DNA of 21,920 nt, from positions 1-21,920 of the forward strand of contig JBLHHI010000056.1 in NCBI GenBank assembly GCA_047614125.1, read 5' to 3'. Below the pieces are notes generated by a model, which saw nothing but the letters and a program-made list of their open reading frames with translations, was not told where the DNA came from and did no database searches. Made by a program: the position numbers and the translations under genes. This DNA is from JBLHHI01 sp047614125. GTDB lineage: Bacteria > Bacteroidota > Bacteroidia > NS11-12g > UBA9320. Position 1 is the first letter of the stretch; each line of letters starts with the position of its first letter. Shown piece by piece: positions 1 through 7,932 of this stretch.

Positions 1-274
1 AAATTTGCTTTTTAATAAAGCCGCATAGTCTTCATTATCAGTTCTTGGTTTACCCCGGTAAACCTACAAACATGACGCTTCGACTATACAATTTTATAAA
101 AATCTGAACCTGCAAATATTAATCGAACTCAGGTCTACAACTAATTTGTAGAAGATTCGATGATTAAGCTTGCACCGTTGTTATTACGCTCAACGACAAT
201 GATTATTTATTTTCCGTTTGGCGCTATTTATATAAAGTCAGTTTGGCGAATATTGCAGTTCGAAATTTATACAA
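1..274. other. Left-edge region without a recognisable gene
   Basis: No reading frame here looks like a real gene. A short frame at 160-345 runs out of frame through the start of the next gene and has no family resemblance. The only structure I see is the inverted repeat at 47-64. The stretch presumably holds the end of an upstream transcription unit and the leader of the lipoprotein gene at 275. I could not find a convincing TTG/TAnnTTTG promoter. Confidence 0.5.
47..64. repeat. Perfect 8-bp inverted repeat (hairpin)
   Basis: GGTTTACC and GGTAAACC flank a CC centre. As RNA it would form a 7-bp stem with a CCCG loop. No T-run follows on either side, so it is not a standard intrinsic terminator. 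It could be an operator or a small RNA hairpin between genes; its role is unknown. Confidence 0.4.
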
Positions 275-1390
275 ATGACACACTTAAATACAATTATTTG
301 GCTTTGCACTTTAGCAACAATAACAGCATGTGGAGCACAAAGTAGTTCTAACAATGATGATAAAAAATCGCAACAAGTATCACAAAATGAGGGAGATACG
401 CTGCGTTATGCGGAAGAAGTTCACTTAAAAAATGTTCGTCAGCTTACGTTTGGTGGCGATAATGCCGAGGCATATTGGAGCTTTGACGACGCTCGCATAA
501 CCTTTCAAGCTAAGAATCCGGCATGGGGCGCGGAGTGCGATCAGATTTATACCGCTAAAGTGGGTGAAGAAATGCGCTCTGCTCCACAATTAATAAGCAC
601 TGGTTTTGGAAGAACGACGTGCAGTTATTTTATGCCAGGAGATACGACCATCATTTTTGCATCTACGCATAAAGACAACAAAGCTTGTCCACCAGAGCCT
701 TCTCGAGAACAAGGCTATGTATGGCCAGTATACGCATCATTCGACATATATGTCTCCAACTTAAAGGGTGATATCCTAAAGCAATTAACCAATAATTCGG
801 GCTATGACGCCGAAGCAACTGTTTCGCCCAAGGGTGATATGATTGTATTCACCTCAACACGTTCTGGTGATTTAGAATTATATACTATGAACATCGATGG
901 CACCAACGTTAAACAAATTACATCGGAACTGGGATATGATGGAGGTGCATTTTTCTCGCCAGATGGTACGAAGTTGATTTTTAGATCTTCGCGTCCAACC
1001 ACTCCGGAAGATGTAAAAGTATACAAAGATTTATTGGCGCAAGGATTGGTTATGCCTGCAGATATGGAACTTTATGTTTGCGATGTTGATGGAAGTAACA
1101 TGAAGAAAATCACCAACTTAGGCCAAGCTAACTGGGCACCGTTCTTTCATCCTTCTGGGAAAAAAGTAATCTTTTCATCCAACCATAAATCTGAAAAAGG
1201 TGGGCGACCGACCTTTAATCTATTTATGATTAACGTGGATGGTACAGGCTTAGAACAGATAACCTTCGATGATGTTTTTGATGCCTTTCCAATGTTTTCG
1301 AACGATGGCACCAAGATCATATTTTCCTCAAATCGTCACAACGGAGGCACCAGAGATACCAATTTGTTTTTGGCCGATTGGGTTGAATAG
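275..1390 (+). CDS. TolB-like PD40 beta-propeller lipoprotein
   Basis: This is a predicted exported lipoprotein carrying WD40-like PD40 propeller repeats. The start at 275 gives a short signal peptide ending in I-T-A-C, so C19 would be lipidated, followed by a Ser/Asn/Asp-rich linker (about 21-40). From about residue 55 there are repeated blades of the type 'SPDGTKLIFxSxR ... ELYVxDxDGSNxxxIT', clearest at about 170-215, 216-280, 286-330 and 335-371. This pattern is typical of TolB and of PD40 proteins in Bacteroidota. Cysteines at about 88, 116 and 138 in the N-terminal part are unusual for such propellers. At 371 residues it lacks the N-terminal TolB domain and sits apart from tol-pal genes, so it is probably not TolB itself. 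The ligand is unknown. Family assignment is fairly sure; function is not. Confidence 0.85.
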   Translation: MTHLNTIIWLCTLATITACGAQSSSNNDDKKSQQVSQNEGDTLRYAEEVHLKNVRQLTFGGDNAEAYWSFDDARITFQAKNPAWGAECDQIYTAKVGEEMRSAPQLISTGFGRTTCSYFMPGDTTIIFASTHKDNKACPPEPSREQGYVWPVYASFDIYVSNLKGDILKQLTNNSGYDAEATVSPKGDMIVFTSTRSGDLELYTMNIDGTNVKQITSELGYDGGAFFSPDGTKLIFRSSRPTTPEDVKVYKDLLAQGLVMPADMELYVCDVDGSNMKKITNLGQANWAPFFHPSGKKVIFSSNHKSEKGGRPTFNLFMINVDGTGLEQITFDDVFDAFPMFSNDGTKIIFSSNRHNGGTRDTNLFLADWVE

Positions 1391-1396
1391 CTTATT

Positions 1397-1414
1397 AAGT
1401 TGAAGTTGAAGTTG
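1397..1414. repeat. Three tandem copies of hexamer AAGTTG
   Basis: AAGTTG is repeated three times and followed by AA, beginning 7 nt after the stop codon of the PD40 lipoprotein. It is a short tandem repeat that could vary by slippage but lies outside the coding region. No function can be assigned. Confidence 0.5.
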
Positions 1415-1672
1415 AAAGAAACTTGCCCGTTGGACTTGCGCGCTGTAACGCAGCGAAGGAGTGTTGATGCAGAAGTATAAGTGTAAATTTAATCAAAAGT
1501 TTGGCTGTTGCTATTTGAATTCCTGCTTTTACTTAGCCGTCATTCAGTCCGTAAGTGCTTGACTGCAGATGAGCATGGATCGATCTTTTGAATTCACCAA
1601 TTTGGCTATGGGGTCTATGTTTAAAGAGATAAGTTGGCATGACCTTCGCAATACCCGAACGGCATAGGTGTC

Positions 1673-1693
1673 ATTCCGAACTCTATCCGGAAT
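1673..1693. repeat. ATTCCG-N9-CGGAAT inverted repeat
   Basis: Two perfect 6-bp arms surround a 9-nt centre. The whole resembles the common dispersed intergenic motif 'CATTCCGGACTTGATCCGGAATC' (recalled, not searched), with a few changes. It may be a decayed copy of such a repeat. Confidence 0.3.
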
Positions 1694-1983
1694 CTTATTC
1701 AATTCTTCACAAAATCATCGCTGTCTCATATATTTTGTTAAAACCCGCATCCAGACATTAAGCGTTTGGCATTGGCCAGTGTGATTTTTAAACCAAATTA
1801 GACAAAAGTCATCCGATTATTGGAAGGATCGGAGTAGTCTTTAAGCGCTGGTATATATGGATTTTTTGCCATATTTATTAACTGCAACTATGTTGCTATT
1901 TTTAATAATAAAACGGGTATTGTATATGTTTCTGGAAGTCAGGAATTTAAGATGTCGTTTAAAATAAAAGTAATTGTTACGCT

Positions 1984-2001
1984 CTTTACACGCATGTAAA
2001 G
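1984..2001. repeat. CTTTACA-CGCA-TGTAAAG inverted repeat
   Basis: Perfect 7-bp arms are separated by 4 nt, about 110 bp upstream of the cotransporter start. The size and position would suit a regulator-binding site or a hairpin in the leader of the transporter mRNA. No promoter match could be tied to it, so the role is a guess. Confidence 0.35.
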
Positions 2002-2110
2002 CATGCTGATTGTTCTGAATGAGCGCTTTGATGATCTGAATTTGAGAAGATTTTTAAAAAAATTAATAAATTGAATTATTTGTCTTAATGTTGATTTTTA
2101 AAACGAAAAT

Positions 2111-4333
2111 ATGAGTGGAAACTTAAGGGCTGCGAAGGCCAATTTTGGAACCCTACCTGTTTTCTTAACGGCCATTAGCACCATTTTAGGAGCGGTTATG
2201 TTTCTAAGGTTTGGCTATGCCGTGGGTAACGTAGGATTTTGGGGAGCCGTTGCCATCATAGTTGTTGGACACATGGTAACTATACCAACGGCCATGGCCC
2301 TCTCAGAAATAGCAACGAATCAGAAAGTAGAGGGTGGTGGAGAATACTACATCATTTCTCGATCTTTTGGAATTAATACAGGTGGTGCAATTGGGATGGC
2401 CCTCTACTTATCGCAAGCCATTTCAGTGGCCTTTTACATCGTTGCCTTTGCCGAGGCTTTTGGTCCGTATTTACCCGATATGTCAACCGCTTTAGGTTTC
2501 CAGATTACGGACATGCGATTGATTTCGGTTCCAGCACTTCTTTTGCTCATAGCCCTGATGCTTACCAAAGGAGCTGATTTGGGAATGAAAGCACTCTATG
2601 TTGTGGTGGCAATTTTGTTGGTTTCGCTCGTAATGTTTTTTATGGGGAGTCCGGCCGATGCGAGCTTAGCAGCCCGCGATCTTGGACAAACGGTTACCAA
2701 TCCCGACAACTTTTTTTATGTTTTTGCCATATGTTTCCCTGCATTTACGGGCATGACGGCTGGTGTGGGATTATCGGGTGATTTAAAAGATCCATCCAAA
2801 TCAATACCCATAGGAACGATGGCCGCCACCCTGGTGGGTATGGTTATTTATGTGTTCATTGCGTATAAACTTACCATTTCGGCTACGCCTGAAGCATTGG
2901 ACAGCAATCAGTTGGTTATGATGGACATTGCCACGTGGGGACCGATTATTCCGATTGGATTAGCGGCGGCAACCATTTCATCGGCCCTTGGGTCATTTAT
3001 GGTAGCACCAAGAACCTTACAAGCCCTAGGCAACGATAAAGTTTTTCCTTCGCCAAAATTTAACTTCTTGTTGGCAAAGGGTAAAAAGCACAACAACGAA
3101 CCCTTTAATGCAACCTTATTAACCGCGGTAATCGCCATATTTTTTGTTTTAATGGGCGATGTGAACTTTGTGGCAGAGATCATATCGATGTTCTTTATGG
3201 TTACGTATGGAACCTTAAATTTGATTTCATTCTTGAATCACTTCTCCGCCGACCCCTCATATCGTCCTTCGTTTAAAAGCAAGTGGTACATCTCGGCTAT
3301 TGGAGCCTTTTTGTGCTTCTATCTCATGTTTAAAATGAATACCATTTACGCCATTCTTTCGCTGGCCTTGGTGGTGATAATGTATTTGGTAATTACCTTT
3401 AGAAGTGACGAAAAGAAGAATTTAGCGGCCATCTTTCAGGGAGTAATTTTCCAATTCAGTCGGCGGGTGCAGGTCTTCCTTCAAAAGGCAGAACGATCGG
3501 ATGAAACATGGAGACCTTCCATCGTGTGCTTAAGTCAAGATACGTTCGAACGAAATTCTGTGTTTGATATGATGAAATGGCTTTCACATCGATATGGTTT
3601 TGGAACTTTTGTACACCACATAAAAGGCCAATACAACTATGAAACGTTAAAAACATCCAACGAAGCTCTTGAGCGTTTAATAAAGCAAAGTGGCATTAGC
3701 CAAAGCAATGTTTTCCTAGATACCTTGGTAAATCCATCCTTTACTTCGTCCATTGTTCAGACCATACAAATGCCGGGCATTTCGGGCAAGGATAACAACA
3801 TGTTGTTGTTTGAGTTTAAACGCGACGAGCCCGAAAAGTTGAAGCCCGTTTTGGAGAATTATCATCTAATGGAAATTGCCAAACAAGATGTTTGTATTCT
3901 TGGTACGAGTGATCGAACCTTTGGTTATAAGAATGAAATCCATATTTGGATTACCGAAAATGATTACGAAAACGCGAATTTGATGATCATAATGAGTTAC
4001 ATCATTTTAGGCCATCCGGAGTGGAAAAAAGGCGTTATAAAAATATATGCACTCTTTCCTGATGAGCGAATTAGCGAAATGAAAGCAGATTTGTTAAAGC
4101 GAACGAAGTCGGGTCGTTTACCCATATCTCCGAATAACATTACGGTTATTAGTGATAAGAACTTCAAAACGCTAAAAATGGCGGTGAACCAGATTTCATT
4201 TCAGGCCGATTTGGTGGTGCTTGGATTTGAAGATGATATTGCCAAGCAAGGCGACGTAAACCATTTTACTGGATATGATAAGGTGGGGAACATCTTATTT
4301 TTTAATAATAACAATGAAATTGGTTTAACTTAA
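2111..4333 (+). CDS. SLC12-type cation-chloride cotransporter homologue (APC superfamily)
   Basis: A 740-residue inner-membrane carrier of the SLC12 (Na-K-Cl / K-Cl cotransporter) type. Residues 1-430 hold about 12 hydrophobic segments. Residues 68-85, with the core K-V-E-G-G-G-E-Y-Y, match the animal NKCC/KCC segment 'IATNxKVxGGGxYYxISRSxG'. Residues 209-235 carry 'FPAxTGxxAGxxxSGDLKDP', another family signature, and residues about 298-312 carry 'APRTLQALxxDxVFP'. A soluble C-terminal domain of about 310 residues follows, as in SLC12 proteins, ending in an Asn-rich stretch. The family moves K+ and/or Na+ with Cl-, but the ions carried here cannot be read from sequence; an amino-acid carrier of the wider APC superfamily is the alternative. 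An mscS-like gene follows after 51 nt on the same strand, pointing to ion or osmotic homeostasis. Confidence 0.88.
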   Translation: MSGNLRAAKANFGTLPVFLTAISTILGAVMFLRFGYAVGNVGFWGAVAIIVVGHMVTIPTAMALSEIATNQKVEGGGEYYIISRSFGINTGGAIGMALYLSQAISVAFYIVAFAEAFGPYLPDMSTALGFQITDMRLISVPALLLLIALMLTKGADLGMKALYVVVAILLVSLVMFFMGSPADASLAARDLGQTVTNPDNFFYVFAICFPAFTGMTAGVGLSGDLKDPSKSIPIGTMAATLVGMVIYVFIAYKLTISATPEALDSNQLVMMDIATWGPIIPIGLAAATISSALGSFMVAPRTLQALGNDKVFPSPKFNFLLAKGKKHNNEPFNATLLTAVIAIFFVLMGDVNFVAEIISMFFMVTYGTLNLISFLNHFSADPSYRPSFKSKWYISAIGAFLCFYLMFKMNTIYAILSLALVVIMYLVITFRSDEKKNLAAIFQGVIFQFSRRVQVFLQKAERSDETWRPSIVCLSQDTFERNSVFDMMKWLSHRYGFGTFVHHIKGQYNYETLKTSNEALERLIKQSGISQSNVFLDTLVNPSFTSSIVQTIQMPGISGKDNNMLLFEFKRDEPEKLKPVLENYHLMEIAKQDVCILGTSDRTFGYKNEIHIWITENDYENANLMIIMSYIILGHPEWKKGVIKIYALFPDERISEMKADLLKRTKSGRLPISPNNITVISDKNFKTLKMAVNQISFQADLVVLGFEDDIAKQGDVNHFTGYDKVGNILFFNNNNEIGLT

Positions 4334-4384
4334 AAGACCTAAACCTGTTGATAATGAATGCATTAGTGCAAAATGTAATGACTT

Positions 4385-5209
4385 ATGAATGATTTTTTAG
4401 CCTATCATCTGGTAAAATTGGGAAGCATTGACATAACGGTTGGTACGATTGTTATGTTAATCATAGTGTACATCGGCACTAAAATCTTGCTGTTCATTTT
4501 TAAGAGGCTGATTAAACGCCATCTGCTCAAGGCCAGTTTGGCACCTGGAAGGTTGGCGGCCTTGTATCAAATTGTTAAATACTTTGTGTGGTTTTCAGCC
4601 TTGATGATATCGCTTCAAATTATAGGAATTGAATTAACCTTCTTATTGGCAAGTTCCGCTGCTTTAATGGTTGGAATTGGCCTGGGCTTGCAAAACATTT
4701 TCAATGATTTTGTGTCTGGAATTATTCTTCTGTTGGAAGGAAGCGTGGATAAGGGCGACATCATTTCCATTGGAGAGATGGTGGGAGAGGTACAACAAAT
4801 TCACATCCGAACTTCTGTAATTTTAACTCGAAACAACATTTCTATTATTGTTCCAAACCACAAGCTGGTTGAAGACAACGTGATCAATTGGAGTCATTTG
4901 CACATGAACCCAAGGTTTTTGCTCAAAGTTGGCGTGGCATACGGCAGTAAGACCCGAATGGTTCAAGAAATACTGTTAAAGGTTGCCAAGGCGCATGAAT
5001 TGGTGGATCAAGATCCAGCACCCTTTGTGCGATTTCGAGATTTTGACGACAGCGCGTTGAGCTTTGAGCTCTATTTCTGGTGTGGCCATGTATTTAGGAT
5101 CGAAGATGTTCTAAGCGACATGCGTTATCAGATTGATGATGAATTTAGAGCGAACGATGTGGTGATTCCATTTCCACAAAGGGATGTTCATATTAAGGAG
5201 GCGAAATAG
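4385..5209 (+). CDS. MscS-family small-conductance mechanosensitive channel
   Basis: A 274-residue inner-membrane channel that would open when membrane tension rises and release solutes on hypo-osmotic shock. It is close to the E. coli MscS length (286). Hydrophobic segments lie at about 15-38, 62-84 and 88-118. The last is the pore helix, with the Gly/Ala pattern 'MVGIGLGLQNIFNDFVSGI', followed by 'LLLEGSVDKGDIISIG' and the beta-domain motif 'RNNISIIVPNHKLVEDNVINWSH' in shortened form. A C-terminal alpha/beta domain runs to the end. It lies 51 nt downstream of the SLC12-like carrier on the same strand with no promoter or terminator evident between, so the two are probably co-transcribed. The family is clear; gating properties are not predictable. 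Confidence 0.93.
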   Translation: MNDFLAYHLVKLGSIDITVGTIVMLIIVYIGTKILLFIFKRLIKRHLLKASLAPGRLAALYQIVKYFVWFSALMISLQIIGIELTFLLASSAALMVGIGLGLQNIFNDFVSGIILLLEGSVDKGDIISIGEMVGEVQQIHIRTSVILTRNNISIIVPNHKLVEDNVINWSHLHMNPRFLLKVGVAYGSKTRMVQEILLKVAKAHELVDQDPAPFVRFRDFDDSALSFELYFWCGHVFRIEDVLSDMRYQIDDEFRANDVVIPFPQRDVHIKEAK

Positions 5210-5296
5210 GAAGTTTCGAATGAGGTAGTGTATTAAGGCAAAGGTGACGGCAATTAGGAGGTAACTTTCATATATATATGCTGTAAATGGTCTAAT

Positions 5297-5327
5297 TTGG
5301 TCGAGACGGATTTCTTGGTTAAATTTG
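5297..5327 (+). promoter_or_regulatory. Predicted Bacteroidota-type promoter for the small cysteine-rich gene
   Basis: TTG at 5297-5299, a 20-nt spacer and TAAATTTG at 5320-5327 give an exact match to the TAnnTTTG -7 box with a -33 TTG. Transcription would start at about 5332-5335, at the edge of the palindrome. The ATG of the small gene is about 46 nt further on. Confidence 0.55.
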
Positions 5328-5334
5328 TGTAATT

Positions 5335-5355
5335 CGTTCCCAACGGTTGGGAACG
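5335..5355. promoter_or_regulatory. Perfect 10-bp inverted repeat at the predicted transcription start
   Basis: The arms CGTTCCCAAC and GTTGGGAACG surround a single central G. With essentially no loop this suits a dimeric DNA-binding protein better than an RNA hairpin. It covers about +1 to +20 of the predicted transcript, a classic roadblock/operator position. The binding protein is unknown. Confidence 0.5.
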
Positions 5356-5380
5356 GTTAACCCGAACTAACTAATAATCA

Positions 5381-5626
5381 ATGCTTCCCAATTCAAAAAA
5401 GTGCAAAGTTTGTAAAAACTTGTGCAAAGGAAGGAGCAACAAAATCTTTTGCTCCATTCCTTGCAAAAATTTCTATCATAAAAACTTAAGGTATTCTTCA
5501 GCAAAGGCCGGTATCCGAATTAATGAATACTTAAATCGAAATCATGGCATTTTGACAGAGATTATTTCAAAAAATCTTTTTGGGATACTAGATAAGGTCA
5601 AATATCAGTTTGGATGTTTTTTTTGA
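5381..5626 (+). CDS. Small cysteine-rich zinc-finger-like protein
   Basis: An 81-residue basic protein. The N-terminal half holds C8-x2-C11 and C24-x3-C28 within 'GRSNKIFCSIPCKNFYH', with a further C15 and H33, which suggests a small zinc-binding knuckle. I recall similar short Bacteroidota proteins with 'GRSDKxFC...CxxxYxxxLR', often longer than this one. The C-terminal half is helical-looking and ends abruptly in G-C-F-F at a run of eight T's (5617-5624) containing the stop. A one-base change in that run would open a frame continuing about 35 codons to 5731, so the gene could be frameshifted, although the extension resembles nothing I know. It has its own promoter and operator-like palindrome. 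Function unknown; a DNA- or RNA-binding role is possible. Confidence 0.65.
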   Translation: MLPNSKKCKVCKNLCKGRSNKIFCSIPCKNFYHKNLRYSSAKAGIRINEYLNRNHGILTEIISKNLFGILDKVKYQFGCFF

Positions 5627-5707
5627 AAGGTAGAATACACCAGCTTTACCAAAAACCAGAAAAGGCAACTTTTATCCAACCAAACAAAAGAAATCTGTGT
5701 AGAAAGC

Positions 5708-6829
5708 CTACGTCGTTTTCCGATAATTCATAATGGCCCAAAAATTGAATACAATGGCAAAGCCAATCATCACCCAAATGTGGTGTGTGATATTACGCAA
5801 GCCACTTCCTTTTAAAACCACCATGCGCATCACTTCAATAAAATAAGTAACCGGATTTAAGTAGGCAAAGGCTTTAGCCCACTCCGGCATCGATTCGATT
5901 GGGGTAAACAAACCGCTCATTAAGATGAAAATCATCATAAAAAAGAAGGAAATTGACATGGCTTGTTGTTCGGTTTCGGAGTAGGTAGAAACCAGCAATC
6001 CAAAGCCCAACAACGCAACAAGAAACAGCGCTAAATATCCATACAAGAGAAGCAAACTGCCAATGGGAACAATGCCGTAAACAAGCCATGAAATGCCAAA
6101 GAAACCAATGGAGAAAACCACGATGCCAATGATCCAAAACGGTATCAGTTTGCCCAAGATGTAGTGATGCTTTTTAATGGGCGATACGTTTATCTGCTCA
6201 ATGGTTCCAACCTCTTTTTCCTTAACTATGTTCAACCCGCACATGTATGCACCTACCATGGTAACTAAGATTACCAAAATGGCCGGAACCATAAAAACCT
6301 TGTAGTTTAAATATGGATTAAACCAATTGATGCTGCTCACCTCAATCTTCTTAAAAACTGCGCCCGGGTCGGAAGCCACCATGCTTGCGGATATTTTTGC
6401 GTTAAAATCGGTGATGATCGTACCGAGGTAAGCGCCACCCAAATTGGCCTTTGTGCCATTTATAGCATTAACTGCAATGAACACTTTTTCAACTCGATTT
6501 CTGCCCAAGTTTTTCTCAAAATTGGCGGGTATCTCCAGAATTAAATCAGCTTCGTCGGATTCGATTTTAGTAAAAGCTTCGGAAAACGAATGGCCATATT
6601 CGATCAACTTAAAATATCCAGAAGCCGTAATTTTTGAAACCAGTTCTCGAGAATAGGCCGACCGATCATGATCAACTACCGAAATGTTAACGTTTTTCAT
6701 CTCATAATCTGCCGCCAAAGGCATGATGACCAATTGCACTATTGGCAGTACAAATATGAGCGGGAGCAAGGTCTTATTTCTAAAGATCTGCTTGAATTCC
6801 TTAATCAGTAAAAACCTAAGTGCTCTCAT
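5708..6829 (-). CDS. ABC-2 type permease (YbhR/YbhS-like), second subunit
   Basis: A 373-residue inner-membrane subunit of an ABC-2 exporter. TM1 (about 21-39) is followed by a large extracytoplasmic domain (about 40-175) and then five more hydrophobic segments (about 178-200, 228-250, 257-282, 290-313, 348-368). This is the usual layout of the YbhR/YbhS/YhhJ group. 'NPYLNYKVFMVP' precedes TM2, and 'KEKEVGTIEQINVSPI' after TM2 is the typical segment thought to contact the ATPase. 'SYLNPVTYFIEVMR'-like residues near the end (about 333-347) are also typical. It is the last gene of the exporter operon. Its start overlaps the stop of the upstream permease by 4 nt (ATGA), suggesting translational coupling. 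The transported compound is unknown; relatives export drugs, lipophilic compounds or cations. Confidence 0.92.
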   Translation of the reverse strand: MRALRFLLIKEFKQIFRNKTLLPLIFVLPIVQLVIMPLAADYEMKNVNISVVDHDRSAYSRELVSKITASGYFKLIEYGHSFSEAFTKIESDEADLILEIPANFEKNLGRNRVEKVFIAVNAINGTKANLGGAYLGTIITDFNAKISASMVASDPGAVFKKIEVSSINWFNPYLNYKVFMVPAILVILVTMVGAYMCGLNIVKEKEVGTIEQINVSPIKKHHYILGKLIPFWIIGIVVFSIGFFGISWLVYGIVPIGSLLLLYGYLALFLVALLGFGLLVSTYSETEQQAMSISFFFMMIFILMSGLFTPIESMPEWAKAFAYLNPVTYFIEVMRMVVLKGSGLRNITHHIWVMIGFAIVFNFWAIMNYRKTT

Positions 6830-7932
6830 TGCAGTCGGATGTTAAATTTTTTGAAGCTGATGAAAAGAAGAAAGGCCGTCATCCCCGATAAAATGAAGGT
6901 TTCCTTCCATATGCTAGCAATTCCCAACCCTTTAATCATTATCGATTTTACGATGATGTAATACCACTTGCTGGGGATGATGTTTGAGATAATTTGCAAT
7001 GGAATTGGCATGTTTTCCAACGGAAACATAAAGCCCGAGAACATGACGGTTGGAAGCAACATAGCCATGAGTGAAATGAGCATAGCAGCCTGCTGCGTTT
7101 GGGTGACATTGGAAATGAGTAAACCCAATGACAGTGCACACAATATTAAGATTGCGCTTTCAGTATAGAGTAGTAAAAAGCTGCCATTCATGGGCATTTC
7201 CAGCAAGAAGATGCTCATGGCCAAAATGATGGTAAGATTAATGATCGATAAGAAAAAATACGGAACGGCCTTGGCAATAATCACGGTAAACGGATTCATG
7301 GGCGAGACTAACAAGACTTCCATCGTACCCTTTTCTTTCTCTTTAACAATAGATACTGAAGTCATTAAAACACAGACCAACAGCAATACCAGCGCCATTA
7401 CTCCAGGTACAAAGTTGGTTGCTCCTTTTAACTCTGGATTGTACAACATGCGGGTTTCAGGTATAATCTTAACCCCGTTCATCGCACCGGCATTTATCTC
7501 TTGCTCATACGTTCGAACAATGGAGGAAATATAATTGGTTAAGGTGGATGCCGTGTTTGGGTCGGATGCATCGGCAATTACTTGAATTTGAGCGTGTTGT
7601 GCATGATGCAAGTCGTTGTGAAAGTTGGCCGGAAATACTATTACCAATTTTACATCTCCCTCTTTAAAGGCTTCTTCAATTTGGTTGTTGTCGAGAATGA
7701 CTTTTTTTATTTCAAAGTTTTTGGTAGCTGATATTCGTTCTATTATTTGCTCCGAAGCTTGGTCGTGTGCATAATCGCAGACGACAATTTGGGAGTTTTT
7801 TATTTCGTTGGTGAGGGCAAATCCAAACAAAACAATTTGAGCAATGGGCAGACCAAAGAGCATCAATAACGTTTTGTTATCTCTAAAAACGTGGTAGAAT
7901 TCCTTTCGAACAAATATGAGAAACTGTTTCAT
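6826..7932 (-). CDS. ABC-2 type permease (YbhR/YbhS-like), first subunit
   Basis: A 368-residue inner-membrane subunit, a paralogue of the next permease with the same plan. It has one N-terminal TM (about 22-41), a soluble domain of about 135 residues, and then five TMs. 'NPELKGATNFVPG' precedes TM2, and 'KEKEKGTMEVLLVSPM' is the cytoplasmic coupling segment. The two permeases would form the heterodimeric membrane pore over which the two ATPases dock. The start codon directly abuts the stop codon of the 252-residue ATPase (no gap), and its own stop overlaps the next start by 4 nt, so the four inner-membrane genes are tightly packed. Confidence 0.92.
   Translation of the reverse strand: MKQFLIFVRKEFYHVFRDNKTLLMLFGLPIAQIVLFGFALTNEIKNSQIVVCDYAHDQASEQIIERISATKNFEIKKVILDNNQIEEAFKEGDVKLVIVFPANFHNDLHHAQHAQIQVIADASDPNTASTLTNYISSIVRTYEQEINAGAMNGVKIIPETRMLYNPELKGATNFVPGVMALVLLLVCVLMTSVSIVKEKEKGTMEVLLVSPMNPFTVIIAKAVPYFFLSIINLTIILAMSIFLLEMPMNGSFLLLYTESAILILCALSLGLLISNVTQTQQAAMLISLMAMLLPTVMFSGFMFPLENMPIPLQIISNIIPSKWYYIIVKSIMIKGLGIASIWKETFILSGMTAFLLFISFKKFNIRLQ

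Larger units (their letters stand above)
1391..2110. other. 720-bp intergenic region without a convincing gene
   Basis: No frame of credible length or family resemblance is present. The region holds a hexamer AAGTTG repeated three times just after the stop codon (1397-1414). It also holds a small hairpin CGCTG/CAGCG (1441-1455) and an ATTCCG/CGGAAT inverted repeat (1673-1693). A CTTTACA/TGTAAAG inverted repeat (1984-2001) lies nearer the downstream transporter. Several of these resemble worn copies of dispersed bacterial intergenic repeats (inference from memory of such elements). Confidence 0.5.
5210..5380. other. Intergenic region with promoter and palindromes
   Basis: This gap separates the channel gene from the small cysteine-rich gene. 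It contains a 12-bp AT palindrome, CATATATATATG (5269-5280), a consensus Bacteroidota promoter (5297-5327), a perfect inverted repeat (5335-5355) and GGTTAACC (5355-5362). That is an unusually dense set of control-like elements for a short intergenic region. Confidence 0.5.

Noticed and set aside
5255..5287. AGGAGGT followed by ATG as a small gene in the gap before the cysteine-rich gene
   Set aside because: The ATG at about 5278 is followed by a stop after one codon, so nothing is encoded.
7190..7534. 114-codon plus-strand frame inside the permease gene
   Set aside because: It is antisense to a clear ABC-2 permease and has low complexity.
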